IMG/VR virus record: IMGVR_UViG_3300031787_000273
Location: 1 to 41,996 of that record
Strand: one strand, 5' to 3'
DNA length: 41,996 nt
Source: a virus
Part shown: piece after piece, positions 30,822 to 38,304 of the stretch
How positions within the stretch are numbered: position 1 is the first letter of the stretch
Layout of the letters: the number at the start of each line of letters is the position of its first letter
Notes under the pieces: model-generated
The model's input: only the letters and a program-made list of their open reading frames with translations
Told to the model about the DNA's origin: nothing
The model's database searches: none
Translations under genes and position numbers: made by a program

Positions 30822-31261
30822 AATTCTTCAGGTTTATTACCGTTGCCTTCTACCTCCCATCGGCTTTTAAACGGTTCGGGGATTTCGCCGTTGAACGGGG
30901 CGATGTATTGATAAGCATAATCGTTGCTCAAAGTGTATGGAAAGATTCCATCGCTTTTGCTGACAAACTTTGCAACGATAAAACCTTCACCGTTTCGATT
31001 ATCCCACGCACACACAACCTCCCCCACCTTCGGCTCCCACTTCGGAAGCCAGTCCGTGCCGATGTCGATACCCTGCGCTTTAAGCTTTTCAATCGCTTGC
31101 AGCGCGGCGGCGGTGAACTCTTCGCGGCTAACTTCTGGGCAATCCCAATCATAACTTACTAAATCAAAGTTTATGTGGCCTTTTTCAGTATTAATACAAA
31201 CATTAAGGTCTTCTGGTTTGAACCACCGCAGCCATACACCGTCTTTAAAAAACTTATCCAT
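30818..31261 (-). CDS. Phage accessory protein, mixed composition
   Basis: 147 residues starting at the ATG at 31261 (MDKFFKDGVWLRWFKPEDL), behind an A-rich leader; the longer frame from 31339 overlaps the preceding gene. A central stretch (EFTAAALQAIEKLKAQGIDI, then DWLPKWEPKVGEVVCAWDN) is GC-richer than its flanks. The C-terminal part is polar with several Trp/Tyr (YTLSNDYAYQYIAPFNGEIP). Similar small proteins occur in many Bacteroidetes phages; no activity is known. Confidence 0.62.
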   Translation of the reverse strand: MDKFFKDGVWLRWFKPEDLNVCINTEKGHINFDLVSYDWDCPEVSREEFTAAALQAIEKLKAQGIDIGTDWLPKWEPKVGEVVCAWDNRNGEGFIVAKFVSKSDGIFPYTLSNDYAYQYIAPFNGEIPEPFKSRWEVEGNGNKPEEL

Positions 31262-31283
31262 TGTTGTTTTTTCCTTTCTGTTA

Positions 31284-31919
31284 TTACTTCTTTTTAACTT
31301 GTTCAAACCAATAATCCCTTGCCGCATCTGATTTAACACCTGCTATAAAACCTTCTTGTCTATATATGTTTTTTACTTCCTCTTTATTTGGCATAAACAT
31401 ACCCCCTGTATTATTTATAGGGTATAAGGTTTCAGCAGCTTCTTCAAGTGTTTCTTGTGTGTCATAAGGGTCAATACCTGATATGTATTTAGACATATCA
31501 ATTTCTTGTTTAGGTTTTATACCTAACAACTCTTTACACCTCTCCTCACCACCTGCAAGGTCAATTATTTGTTGATGTATTGGTTTAGGTTCTTCTTGTG
31601 GAATTGTTATATGGTATGAATAACCACATTCAGCTAAACTTGCCCATTTTTGAACTTCAACAAACTCACAACTTGGATTCTTAACAAACCATTCTAAGAA
31701 CTCATCATCAATAGCTTGTACATCATCTTTGATTAGGTCTGGGTCTGTTGTCATTATTACTAATTTACATTCAGATAAATCAGTTAAATAGTCAGGAAAC
31801 ATATTTAATATATTTTCTTTTTCTAAATGCCACTTCCCTTTGTGTGGTCTTACATCTTTAATTTCTTCAGTAGAAGTGACAAACAATTCTTTTCCTATTT
31901 TATAGATATTTCTTTCCAT
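31284..31919 (-). CDS. Bacteroidetes-phage accessory protein
   Basis: 211 residues. The motif AIDDEFLEWFVKNPSCEFVE is typical of a group of small proteins repeatedly found in Flavobacterium and related phages, with a CKELLGIKPKQEIDMSKYI segment and a helical C-terminus (EGFIAGVKSDAARDYWFEQV). Biochemical function unknown. It overlaps the HNH gene by 25 bases, suggesting the HNH gene was inserted just upstream. Confidence 0.65.
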   Translation of the reverse strand: MERNIYKIGKELFVTSTEEIKDVRPHKGKWHLEKENILNMFPDYLTDLSECKLVIMTTDPDLIKDDVQAIDDEFLEWFVKNPSCEFVEVQKWASLAECGYSYHITIPQEEPKPIHQQIIDLAGGEERCKELLGIKPKQEIDMSKYISGIDPYDTQETLEEAAETLYPINNTGGMFMPNKEEVKNIYRQEGFIAGVKSDAARDYWFEQVKKK

Positions 31920-32497
31920 GATGTGTTATTTAAAATATGTGTTATACATGATTCACTTACATTATACTCTTTAGCTAATTTTTTAGCTGAATATTTATAA
32001 GGAATATATTTTTGTTTTATTTCTAAAACTTGCTCTTTAGTTAATAATGACCTTCCATTTTTTTCTCCTGAATATGCAACTCTATGTAAATGAAGTTTGT
32101 TTAATCCATTTTTAGAAGCGTGAGTGTGGTTTTGAGAATTAGTACACCATTCAAGATTATCTACTCTGTTATTAGTTTTATCGCAGTCTATATGGTTAAC
32201 TTGTGGATAGTCATTTATATTGTCAATAAAAGCTTCTGCAACTAATCTATGAACATATTTACTAACCTTTACATTATTTACAGTAAAGCCTACAGTCATA
32301 TATCCAAGATTGCTTTTAGATTGTTTACAAATCTTACCTTTTCTCCAATAAGGAACTCTATTATTTGGAGCAATTTCTCTGTCTAAACTTCTAACATTTC
32401 CTAAATTAGAAACTTGATATAATCCTTCATATCCAATTACATCTTTCCAAACATCAATACTTGGTTTTTCAGTTGGTAATAAGTGTATGTTTTTCAT
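31895..32497 (-). CDS. NUMOD4-HNH homing endonuclease
   Basis: 200 residues. NUMOD4 opens the protein (VWKDVIGYEGLYQVSNLGNV, RSLDRE), the HNH core follows (YVHRLVAEAFIDN, VNHIDCDKTNNRVDNLEWCT, NSQNHTHA), and the end is a helix-turn-helix (KKLAKEYNVSESCITHILNN). Such free-standing enzymes cut at specific sites and copy their own gene into homing sites. All HNH residues are visible. It overlaps the flanking genes by short stretches, as expected for an insertion that kept the reading frames intact. Paralogue of the gene at 34537-35055. Confidence 0.9.
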   Translation of the reverse strand: MKNIHLLPTEKPSIDVWKDVIGYEGLYQVSNLGNVRSLDREIAPNNRVPYWRKGKICKQSKSNLGYMTVGFTVNNVKVSKYVHRLVAEAFIDNINDYPQVNHIDCDKTNNRVDNLEWCTNSQNHTHASKNGLNKLHLHRVAYSGEKNGRSLLTKEQVLEIKQKYIPYKYSAKKLAKEYNVSESCITHILNNTSWKEISIK

Positions 32498-32880
32498 TGT
32501 TGCTTTTCTTTTTCGTACTGAATTAATTTTTTTAACAAACCTAATTCACCATCTTCGTATGTTTTATAGATGTAGTGGGATTCGTGTAAAAATTGTTTTT
32601 CAAACCAAATTTCTATGTAATGACTCTCTTCTTCAGCGAGAGGAGAATCAATTATAACACTAAATCTATAACCCTTTTTACGAAACCATTTAAAGGCTTG
32701 TGAGTAGGTTGGTGCAGTCGGGTAAAAACCAAACTCTGAATTAGTATTGCAACTTCTTACATCAGCAAAAAATTGAAACTTGTTGTTAATATAATATCCA
32801 AAACAAGGTTCATCAAATCCAAGTTCTTTTAACTCGAATGCTTCTTGGTAGGGTATAAATTCTTTTTCAAGGTTGTTCAT
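32494..32880 (-). CDS. Conserved Bacteroidetes-phage protein
   Basis: 128 residues, with IPYQEAFELKELGFDEPCFG, TAPTYSQAFKWFRKKGYRFS and helical end. Proteins with a Y-x-x-A-x-x-L-K-E-L-G-F-D-E-P pattern are frequent in phages and integrative elements of Bacteroidetes, supporting the host assignment. The start has the recurring AAAAACTATG context. Function unknown. Confidence 0.72.
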   Translation of the reverse strand: MNNLEKEFIPYQEAFELKELGFDEPCFGYYINNKFQFFADVRSCNTNSEFGFYPTAPTYSQAFKWFRKKGYRFSVIIDSPLAEEESHYIEIWFEKQFLHESHYIYKTYEDGELGLLKKLIQYEKEKQQ

Positions 32881-32885
32881 AGTTT

Positions 32886-33440
32886 TTAATCGTTAAAAAT
32901 GTACTTGCCTACCCATACAGTTTGACCTACTTTTTCATATGGAGTTTTACCAGATAAATCCATAAACCCAAATTCTGTTTTTACTTCGCACTCAAAAGCA
33001 ATAGGCATCTTTGGTTGTTGGAGGGATAGCATAAGATACTCAGCAGTTAATCCTGTTTCTCTACTCTTTTCTACTATTTTAATAATATCCTCATCTGTGT
33101 ACTTATACTTCTCTTTGGCTTTGTTGTAACCGTACATAAACATTTTTCTCATTTCATGCTGTGGGGATAATACATTAGTCGAATGTTCCTCAAACATATT
33201 ATTAGCCAACTCCTCAACTTCATTTTCAATTTTTGGCAATAAATCTACACCTTCAAGAACTGGTGCTCCGTTAAGTGGTAGGTGAGCGATGATTTTTTTC
33301 CAACCTCTTAAACTACCTTTACCAATACATTGTATAACAGATGGTTCTCTTTCTTCGTTATATATCCAATCTCCTACTTTAATCTCTGAATCATCTACAA
33401 TAAGTAGATAATTTTCCGTTTGGGTTATGTTGTGCTTCAT
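32886..33440 (-). CDS. Hypothetical phage protein
   Basis: 184 residues. The N-terminus contains a beta-rich part (LIVDDSEIKVGDWIYNEERE, reminiscent of small SH3-like folds); the middle contains a helical MRKMFMYGYNKAKEKYKYTD, a common accessory-protein motif in Bacteroidetes phages, and a basic-acidic C-terminal part. Starts within an ATGA-like overlap with the previous gene; the GGAGGT found in front is part of that gene's codons. Confidence 0.62.
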   Translation of the reverse strand: MKHNITQTENYLLIVDDSEIKVGDWIYNEEREPSVIQCIGKGSLRGWKKIIAHLPLNGAPVLEGVDLLPKIENEVEELANNMFEEHSTNVLSPQHEMRKMFMYGYNKAKEKYKYTDEDIIKIVEKSRETGLTAEYLMLSLQQPKMPIAFECEVKTEFGFMDLSGKTPYEKVGQTVWVGKYIFND

Positions 33441-33676
33441 TTGTTACCTCCGTAAGTTTGTTCGTAGTATTTCACCTCATCTGCAACTGATTCAAATGAA
33501 CATTCTTCTTGACCTACAGCAATACCATTACCAATACCGTCAGAATAAGACTGCATTATCTGTTCTTTCTCCATTTGTTTGGCTTGTTCTTCTAATTCTT
33601 GAATAGTTTTGTATGGATATTTTTCAAGATTTTTAAAATAATCTACTAACCATTCTACTGCTGTTTGTTTACTCAT
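33437..33676 (-). CDS. Small phage accessory protein
   Basis: 79 residues, starting at the ATG at 33676 (MSKQTAVEWLVDYFKN); a TTG two codons earlier is not needed. It has the pattern of AVEWL-x-x-x-x-x-x-L and AKQMEKEQIMQSYSDGIGNG, found in many short accessory proteins of flavobacterial phages. Function unknown. Overlaps its neighbours by 4 and 8 bases. Confidence 0.68.
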   Translation of the reverse strand: MSKQTAVEWLVDYFKNLEKYPYKTIQELEEQAKQMEKEQIMQSYSDGIGNGIAVGQEECSFESVADEVKYYEQTYGGNK

Positions 33677-33884
33677 TTTCAAGTTGTTTTAGTTGTTGTT
33701 CGTCAATTTTAGGTAAGTAAAAAGCAATGATTGAATCGTTATTATACGCCCAACCAGTGCCATTAAAAGTTTCCAAGTGTTTTTTACCATCTTTACGAAC
33801 AACTAAATATCGTCCGTATTCAATAGTGTTTTTAAACTCAGGTGTGTTGATGTACCTTACAGGCTTGAGTATAGGAAATTCCAT
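33669..33884 (-). CDS. Small hypothetical protein
   Basis: 71 residues, basic/aromatic, beta-like (TIEYGRYLVVRKDGKKHLET, FNGTGWAYNNDSIIAFYLP). A short beta domain of this type is common in phage accessory proteins. No family recognised. Confidence 0.62.
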   Translation of the reverse strand: MEFPILKPVRYINTPEFKNTIEYGRYLVVRKDGKKHLETFNGTGWAYNNDSIIAFYLPKIDEQQLKQLENE

Positions 33885-33891
33885 AAGAATG

Positions 33892-34302
33892 TTACTTTTT
33901 AGACTCTTCTTCGTTTCTTCTATTACACTCAGTTTCAGCTTCTTGTAGTGTTTTGAATACGTCTAGTTCATACCAAACAGTACCTGAGCCTATGCCTGTA
34001 GCAGTAACCATGTATCTAACTTCCAGCTTTCTATGTTGAGGATTTTGCTCATAATATTCTTCGGAATATTTTTCGACAGCTATTTTACCTATTTTGGTGT
34101 TTTTATAGGAAACTTTCCATTTATCGGGAAGCCAGTGAGTTTTACCTCCGCTGCCCCTACAATCTGTGCATTGAAAATAATTATCTTCTACGATAACTTC
34201 ACCTTTTCCTTTACAGGATTTACAGGGAACCCATTCTTCTTTGTTATACTTTTGTATGATAAACACTCTATCACCTAGTGAGAATTTTGTTTTTATGTTC
34301 AT
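33892..34302 (-). CDS. DnaJ-like zinc-finger domain protein
   Basis: 136 residues. CKSCKGKGEV and CTDCRGSGGK (about 23-53) are two CxxCxGxG units, as in the central zinc-finger domain of DnaJ, where four such units bind two zinc ions; here only one pair is present. The rest is beta-like (LGDRVFIIQKYNKEEWVPC at the start, RKLEVRYMVTATGIGSGTVW later). No J domain. It may fold around one zinc ion and bind peptides or nucleic acid. The start has the AAAAACTATG context. Confidence 0.7.
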   Translation of the reverse strand: MNIKTKFSLGDRVFIIQKYNKEEWVPCKSCKGKGEVIVEDNYFQCTDCRGSGGKTHWLPDKWKVSYKNTKIGKIAVEKYSEEYYEQNPQHRKLEVRYMVTATGIGSGTVWYELDVFKTLQEAETECNRRNEEESKK

Positions 34303-34307
34303 AGTTT

Positions 34308-34511
34308 TTATTTATTAAAAATTCTGAAGTACAACAGCAAGAGAGCAACAAAGGTGAGAAAAGGAGTAATTAGCCACAGTTGAAGAATGTCTCCTATTGT
34401 TACTAATGTAGCTCCGAAGAAATTCCACTTAAATTGAACTAAGTAGGGTATTCCAAATCCTATCAAAACAAATAAGATTGAAAATAAGATTATTTTGAGT
34501 TTTTCTCTCAT
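34308..34511 (-). CDS. Small two-span membrane protein
   Basis: 67 residues with hydrophobic segments at about 5-22 (LKIILFSILFVLIGFGIP) and 44-63 (LQLWLITPFLTFVALLLLYF). The start has the AAAAACTATG context. Function unknown; might change membrane properties of the infected cell. Confidence 0.65.
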   Translation of the reverse strand: MREKLKIILFSILFVLIGFGIPYLVQFKWNFFGATLVTIGDILQLWLITPFLTFVALLLLYFRIFNK

Positions 34512-34536
34512 AGTTTTTATTGTTTAGGTTGAATGA

Positions 34537-35055
34537 TTAATCGACATGAATCCATGTTTTTTTATTTATTATTTTTTGTATACAACTAATGTTTACACCA
34601 TATTCACAAGAAAGTTGTTTATATGTATATTTTTTAGATATATATTTTTCACGAATTTGTTTTACTTTTTCTTCTGTCATTTTGGAGTTCCATCTTTTTT
34701 CTCCTAAATGGTTTTCTTGTAATCTGTTTTCATAAGCATGTATTTGATTTTCTGATTTAGTAACCCACTCAAGGTTTTCAACCACGTTATCAGTTTTTAT
34801 TCCATTTTTATGATTTACTTGAGGTTTGTTTTCAAAATTTGGAATAAAAGCATCAGCAATTAATCTATGAATAAGATGTGTTTTTGCTTTTTTATTTTTG
34901 TATAACACAACATGGTTATAACCATTTAATAAAACTTTTTTAAGAAAGTACTCTCCAGATTTGTTATACTTAGATTTGTTTGTAGATTTCACATTCCCAT
35001 AATTTGAAATGTAATAAAGATTTTCATAACCTTTAATTTCCTTCCATATTTCCAT
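34537..35055 (-). CDS. NUMOD4-HNH homing endonuclease (second copy)
   Basis: 172 residues, paralogous to the gene at 31895-32497. NUMOD4 at the start (IWKEIKGYENLYYISNYGNV), HNH core (HLIHRLIADAFIPNFENKPQ, VNHKNGIKTDNVVENLEWVT), and a helix-turn-helix end (KQLSCEYGVNISCIQKIINK). The catalytic HNH looks intact. A clear -7 element lies 17 bases upstream, so it may be transcribed from its own promoter, as is common for homing endonucleases in phages. Confidence 0.88.
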   Translation of the reverse strand: MEIWKEIKGYENLYYISNYGNVKSTNKSKYNKSGEYFLKKVLLNGYNHVVLYKNKKAKTHLIHRLIADAFIPNFENKPQVNHKNGIKTDNVVENLEWVTKSENQIHAYENRLQENHLGEKRWNSKMTEEKVKQIREKYISKKYTYKQLSCEYGVNISCIQKIINKKTWIHVD

Positions 35056-35072
35056 ATTTTTATAATTTTATA

Positions 35073-35080
35073 CAAAGATA
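35073..35080 (-). promoter_or_regulatory. -7 promoter element for the HNH gene
   Basis: TATCTTTG on the minus strand, exact consensus, 17 bases before the ATG at 35055, in the AT-rich 62-base gap between genes. A -33 box is not clear. Confidence 0.4.
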
Positions 35081-35117
35081 AGAAATTATATTTGAATAAT
35101 AATTACTTTGGATAAAT

Positions 35118-35399
35118 TTATTTTTTGCATATGATAACCCCGTTTGGATAATTTTCTTCGTGGAAAGACTTATCTTTTAATTTCCTCGGTAAGACAACCG
35201 CATTTAAAAGTTTGTCATGAAGTGTATCCCAACTCTCCTCAACAGGAAGTATTGTCGCTGATTCTAAAACTCTTTTATAAAAAGCTTCTTCTGCTAATAA
35301 AACTCCTATTGTAAAAGAGCGGAGTGCTTCCGTGTGTTGAAGCTGTTCTATCTTAGCTTCAATCTCTTGTCTGGTTTCTTCTGTTATGTAGAATTTCAT
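35118..35399 (-). CDS. Hypothetical protein
   Basis: 93 residues, amphipathic helices in the first half (TRQEIEAKIEQLQHTEALRS, LLAEEAFYKRVLESATILPV), beta-like end. Similar small proteins occur in Bacteroidetes phages. Function unknown. Overlaps its neighbour by ATGA. Confidence 0.62.
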   Translation of the reverse strand: MKFYITEETRQEIEAKIEQLQHTEALRSFTIGVLLAEEAFYKRVLESATILPVEESWDTLHDKLLNAVVLPRKLKDKSFHEENYPNGVIICKK

Positions 35400-35656
35400 C
35401 TTACTTTTATTTTATTTACTCGACATTTCCCTGTTTCCATAATTGCTCTATAACGAATTTCAAAATCAGGGTTATTTAATCTAAGTTCCCAATCTTTACC
35501 CCATCGTAAACTATTATAGTAACCTTTCCATTTATATAACATTGTATTAAATTTTTCTTGATACTTAAGTGCAGTTTCTTCACTTTCAGTTACAAATAAA
35601 TTTATAACATGGTGGTTATCCCAAGCACCTTCTGAATATGATACTAAGTACATCAT
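35396..35656 (-). CDS. Hypothetical protein
   Basis: 86 residues, not recognised. Aromatic and charged (NHHVINLFVTESEETALKYQ, WKGYYNSLRWGKDWELRLNN). The gene begins with two consecutive ATGs and an AAAACT context. Probably a small accessory protein. Confidence 0.6.
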   Translation of the reverse strand: MMYLVSYSEGAWDNHHVINLFVTESEETALKYQEKFNTMLYKWKGYYNSLRWGKDWELRLNNPDFEIRYRAIMETGKCRVNKIKVR

Positions 35657-35714
35657 AGTTTTCTTTCGTTGTAAAGTTTGGCAAAATCCGACACTGCTAT
35701 AAAGACAGCTTTTA

Positions 35715-35930
35715 TTACGTTAATCTAGTTGTTCTTCTCCAAAACACATTTACTGAGTCAGTGTAAGGAGTACCGCATACTGTACAAGTTACTACTCTTG
35801 TTGAGTTTGTAGTGTTCTGCAGCACATAAAGAGAATCCTCTTCTGACTTTGCTTTACTTATAGTAGAGTCAATTACCATAAAGGTATAATTGCTGCATTT
35901 TGAGCATCTTATTTGAGGTTCGTTATTCAT
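35715..35930 (-). CDS. Zinc-ribbon protein
   Basis: 71 residues. CSKC at 9-12 and CTVC near 50-53 form a CxxC...CxxC ribbon. Between them lies a Ser-rich strand and turn region, with a basic end (FWRRTTRLT). Zinc ribbons of this size bind nucleic acid or partner proteins. Overlaps the 59-residue ORF by 8 bases. Confidence 0.68.
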   Translation of the reverse strand: MNNEPQIRCSKCSNYTFMVIDSTISKAKSEEDSLYVLQNTTNSTRVVTCTVCGTPYTDSVNVFWRRTTRLT

Positions 35931-36102
35931 CTTCTTTGGATTGAAATTTTATTTTGCCAGTATAGGTATCTACTAGCTTCCATTTGATTTTGTTTTCTCT
36001 ACACCAATTGATATACGCATGGTATTCGGGGTCTAGTGTAGAATTAAAAGTGGCGCAGTATTTCTCTGCGCCACTACTAAAGATTTTGTAAAACTTGAAC
36101 AT
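35923..36102 (-). CDS. Small hypothetical protein (59 residues) containing a terminator-like hairpin
   Basis: The ATG at 36102 forms a TAATG junction with the stop of the helicase gene, and the frame ends at 35923, 8 bases inside the next gene. Basic/aromatic: MFKFYKIFSSGAEKYC, then LDPEYHAYINWCRENKIKWK and LVDTYTGKIKFQ, which reads as good coding sequence. Codons 9-18 coincide with a ten-base-pair hairpin that looks like a terminator for the helicase unit. Function unknown. Confidence 0.6.
   Translation of the reverse strand: MFKFYKIFSSGAEKYCATFNSTLDPEYHAYINWCRENKIKWKLVDTYTGKIKFQSKEDE
36041..36075 (-). terminator. Terminator-like hairpin inside the 59-residue ORF
   Basis: Perfect ten-base-pair stem (36049-36058 with 36066-36075), loop of 7, followed on the minus strand by a short T-rich tail (TTTTAATT). 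It starts 27 bases after the helicase stop codon, the same place as other terminators in the window. Confidence 0.6.
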
Positions 36103-37223
36103 TAGTTTCGATAAGTTATTCGTGATGAGTCAATTGACTTTAAGCCTTCTTTTACCCATTCTTCATCTATAGTTCCTTTATAGTAAAGAATGTGTACTGT
36201 GGCTATTTGGTCAGTAGATAAACGCAAAGCTCTGCCTATCTTTTGTAAAGGCTTATGCTCTGAAGCATAACTGTGAGTAATGACTACATTCTTTAGATTG
36301 GGAATGTTAATACCCTCACTAATTTGTTCTATAGCCCCTAAGATGCGAATTTCTCCAGATTTAAATTTGTCCATAATCTGTCTGTTTACACTTGGGCTAT
36401 TAAAGCTAGTGTGGAAGTTCCTGAACATTCTACTGCATTGTTCTTGCGTAGAAGTAAACACAAGCACTTTTTCATCTTCTGGAATAGAGTTGATTACTTG
36501 CCGGAGAAGAATATCTTTTGACTTAAATTGCTTAATCTTAGATAAACGGGTTATTCGTAGTCTTTTAAGATCTTGGTATATCATTCCGATAGTTTTTGAA
36601 TCTCCCATTCTTTGATAGGTATCTATTTCATATTCCAAAGAAGATATCTTGTTTGATAAGAAAGAGTACATATTTATTTCGCTTGTTTTCTTTCCAGACA
36701 TAGTATCTAAGTTCCGTTCAGAAGACAGCTCAATACCCCACAGATGAATGTTTACTTGGTTTAGAAGTTTATCTTCTATTGCTTTGTTTAAATCGTACAC
36801 ATAGCGAATAGGATATACTTCATGCATCATTTGGTACTTCTCACCTTTTTTGAACTTAGGAGGAGTGCCTGTAAGCCCTAATACTTTACCGGCTATATTG
36901 TCAGTAAAGTCTTTATGGCTTAGTTTTAGATTGTGGGCTTCGTCAAAAATGATACAAGAGTATTCTTTGGGGTTATGTCTAAGAACAGACCTATAAGTAG
37001 TAAACTCTATGTCTAAGTCAGAGAACTTATGATTGTTCAGTTCTTCTTGCCAGCTATGTTTTAACGCAGTCTTAGGTACTACTACCAATGCTTTTCCTTT
37101 TACCTTTCTCAGGTATTTAAGTCCAAGCATTGTTTTGCCTGTGCCCATAGTCATGTGCACTCCAGAGCGGTCATGCATCAAAATTGCTTTTAATGCTTGC
37201 TCTTGTATCTCAGATTTGGTCAT
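36102..37223 (-). CDS. SF2 DEAH-type helicase
   Basis: 373 residues. Walker A MGTGKT (26-31), ALVVVPKTALKHSW, CIIFDEAHN (DEAH at 94-97), LGLTGTPP (117-122), then LVFTSTQEQCSRMFRN, ILGAIEQISEGINIPNLKNV and KPLQKIGRALRL (motif VI). Shorter than most cellular SF2 helicases, typical of phages. Could remodel DNA or RNA during replication or recombination. It starts by an ATGA overlap with the glucosaminidase gene. Confidence 0.88.
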   Translation of the reverse strand: MTKSEIQEQALKAILMHDRSGVHMTMGTGKTMLGLKYLRKVKGKALVVVPKTALKHSWQEELNNHKFSDLDIEFTTYRSVLRHNPKEYSCIIFDEAHNLKLSHKDFTDNIAGKVLGLTGTPPKFKKGEKYQMMHEVYPIRYVYDLNKAIEDKLLNQVNIHLWGIELSSERNLDTMSGKKTSEINMYSFLSNKISSLEYEIDTYQRMGDSKTIGMIYQDLKRLRITRLSKIKQFKSKDILLRQVINSIPEDEKVLVFTSTQEQCSRMFRNFHTSFNSPSVNRQIMDKFKSGEIRILGAIEQISEGINIPNLKNVVITHSYASEHKPLQKIGRALRLSTDQIATVHILYYKGTIDEEWVKEGLKSIDSSRITYRN

Positions 37224-37723
37224 TGCATTGTTTTTAGGATAGAGACATATTCTCCAGGAGCAGCATATACTCCGTCAATATTTTTCAAATAGTGATTTTG
37301 AACGTGAATATAACACAAAATATTATCTCGGTAAGTAGAATAAGAAGCATGGCCTCTGTGTTCTCCTTTTACGTATTTGCATTTATGATACTTTATGCCA
37401 AACAAGTTTTTGTTTTCTTTGGCTATATCAGACTTGTAATTAGAGGATTCTATTTTGGCTTGAGCTATTGCTACTGCAGGCATTATGCACCCGTAATGAG
37501 TAAGCGCATGAGACAAAGCAGAGTCAGTTAATTCGACATCTTTTTCTATTACTGAGTCGTTTTGCATCCAAACAATTTTTGGTACTTCAATAACAGTTTT
37601 TGTTACTTTCATAACTGCTGCTGCCAATACAAAGTTAAGAATTAAGCTTAACCCTAACAATACTTTCCATTTTACCGGAGAGTATTTGCGAAAATTTAGT
37701 TCTGAGTCGAGTTTGTATATCAT
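37220..37723 (-). CDS. Membrane-anchored glucosaminidase-domain protein
   Basis: 167 residues. An N-terminal membrane segment (about 20-38, VLLGLSLILNFVLAAAVM) is followed by a linker and a glucosaminidase/FlgJ-like domain: AIAQAKIESSNYKSDIAKEN with E92 as catalytic Glu, KNLFGIKYH, GHASYSTYRDNILCYIHVQ. The fold cleaves the glycan backbone of peptidoglycan. The membrane segment may act as a signal-anchor or a SAR-type signal that keeps the enzyme inactive until released. It is in the early region, far from the M15 endolysin, so it could serve DNA entry, host envelope changes or lysis. Confidence 0.78.
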   Translation of the reverse strand: MIYKLDSELNFRKYSPVKWKVLLGLSLILNFVLAAAVMKVTKTVIEVPKIVWMQNDSVIEKDVELTDSALSHALTHYGCIMPAVAIAQAKIESSNYKSDIAKENKNLFGIKYHKCKYVKGEHRGHASYSTYRDNILCYIHVQNHYLKNIDGVYAAPGEYVSILKTMQ

Positions 37724-37731
37724 AGGTTTAG

Positions 37732-38235
37732 TTACATGAATCCTTCTTCTGCCATACTTGTGTATTTTACTGAATCTTCTCGATACAGAATAATATGGTC
37801 TAGCAATCTTATATCGAACAAATCTAAAGCACTTTTTAGTTTCTTTGTTATGTCTATGTCTTGAGAGGAAGGTTTGGGGTTTCCTGAAGGGTGATTATGG
37901 GCAAGGATAACTGCAGATGCATTCGTTAAAATAGCTTTTGCGGTTATCTTAGTTATGTCTACTATCGTCCCTGAGTTTGAGCCGGAGCTAACTTGATAAA
38001 TGCCTAATACTTCGTTTCTTTTAGATAAAGTAGCACACAGGCAGATTTCTTTTAAATCTATACAGCTTTCAAAATGAGGACTTAAAATCTCTACTGCATT
38101 TTGAGAAGTTCGTATAAACATAGAAGTTTGATTTCTTGAATATACAAGTGCTAACTCATTAGCCTGTAAAAGAGGTACTATTTGGTCAGATAGTTTTTTG
38201 TATGTTTTATTCTTTGATGGATAGAATGTTCTCAT
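37732..38235 (-). CDS. RadC-like JAB/MPN protein
   Basis: 167 residues. The JAMM zinc motif is intact: E75 upstream, then AHNHPSGNPKPSSQD with H113, H115, S117 and D126, matching RadC. The N-terminal helix-hairpin-helix domain of bacterial RadC is missing, as in many phage and mobile-element versions. Such genes are common on Bacteroidetes mobile elements; the activity is not proven, though a role in DNA metabolism or anti-restriction is often suggested. First gene after a terminator; a poor -7-like TAGCTAAC ends 5 bases before the ATG. Confidence 0.87.
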   Translation of the reverse strand: MRTFYPSKNKTYKKLSDQIVPLLQANELALVYSRNQTSMFIRTSQNAVEILSPHFESCIDLKEICLCATLSKRNEVLGIYQVSSGSNSGTIVDITKITAKAILTNASAVILAHNHPSGNPKPSSQDIDITKKLKSALDLFDIRLLDHIILYREDSVKYTSMAEEGFM

Positions 38236-38264
38236 AGTTCGTTAGCTAATTAATTTCCCAATAG

Positions 38265-38297
38265 AAAAAAAGCCCCAAGTATTTCTACTCAGGGCTT
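38265..38297 (-). terminator. Strong minus-strand intrinsic terminator
   Basis: Twelve pairs (38270-38281 with 38286-38297) when read on the minus strand, including two G-U pairs that become mismatches on the plus strand, and a GAAA loop, followed by a seven-base T run. The wobble pairs show that the minus transcript is the functional one. It lies 8 bases after the stop codon at 38305. Confidence 0.9.
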
Positions 38298-38304
38298 CTG
38301 TGAC

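Noticed and set aside
31262-31339. Longer N-terminal extension of the 147-residue gene
   Set aside because: It overlaps the preceding gene by 56 bases and lacks a start context; MDKFFKDG at 31261 has an A-rich leader.
33440-33455. GGAGGT in front of the 184-residue gene read as a Shine-Dalgarno site
   Set aside because: It is made by the Gly-Gly codons at the end of the upstream gene and is a single case in the AT-rich part; not counted with the three island sites.
35653-35694. A 13-codon GTG-started ORF (SDFAKLYNERKL) ending at the start of the 86-residue gene
   Set aside because: Too short and with no other support, although its residues look protein-like and the frame continues upstream without a start codon; possibly a remnant.
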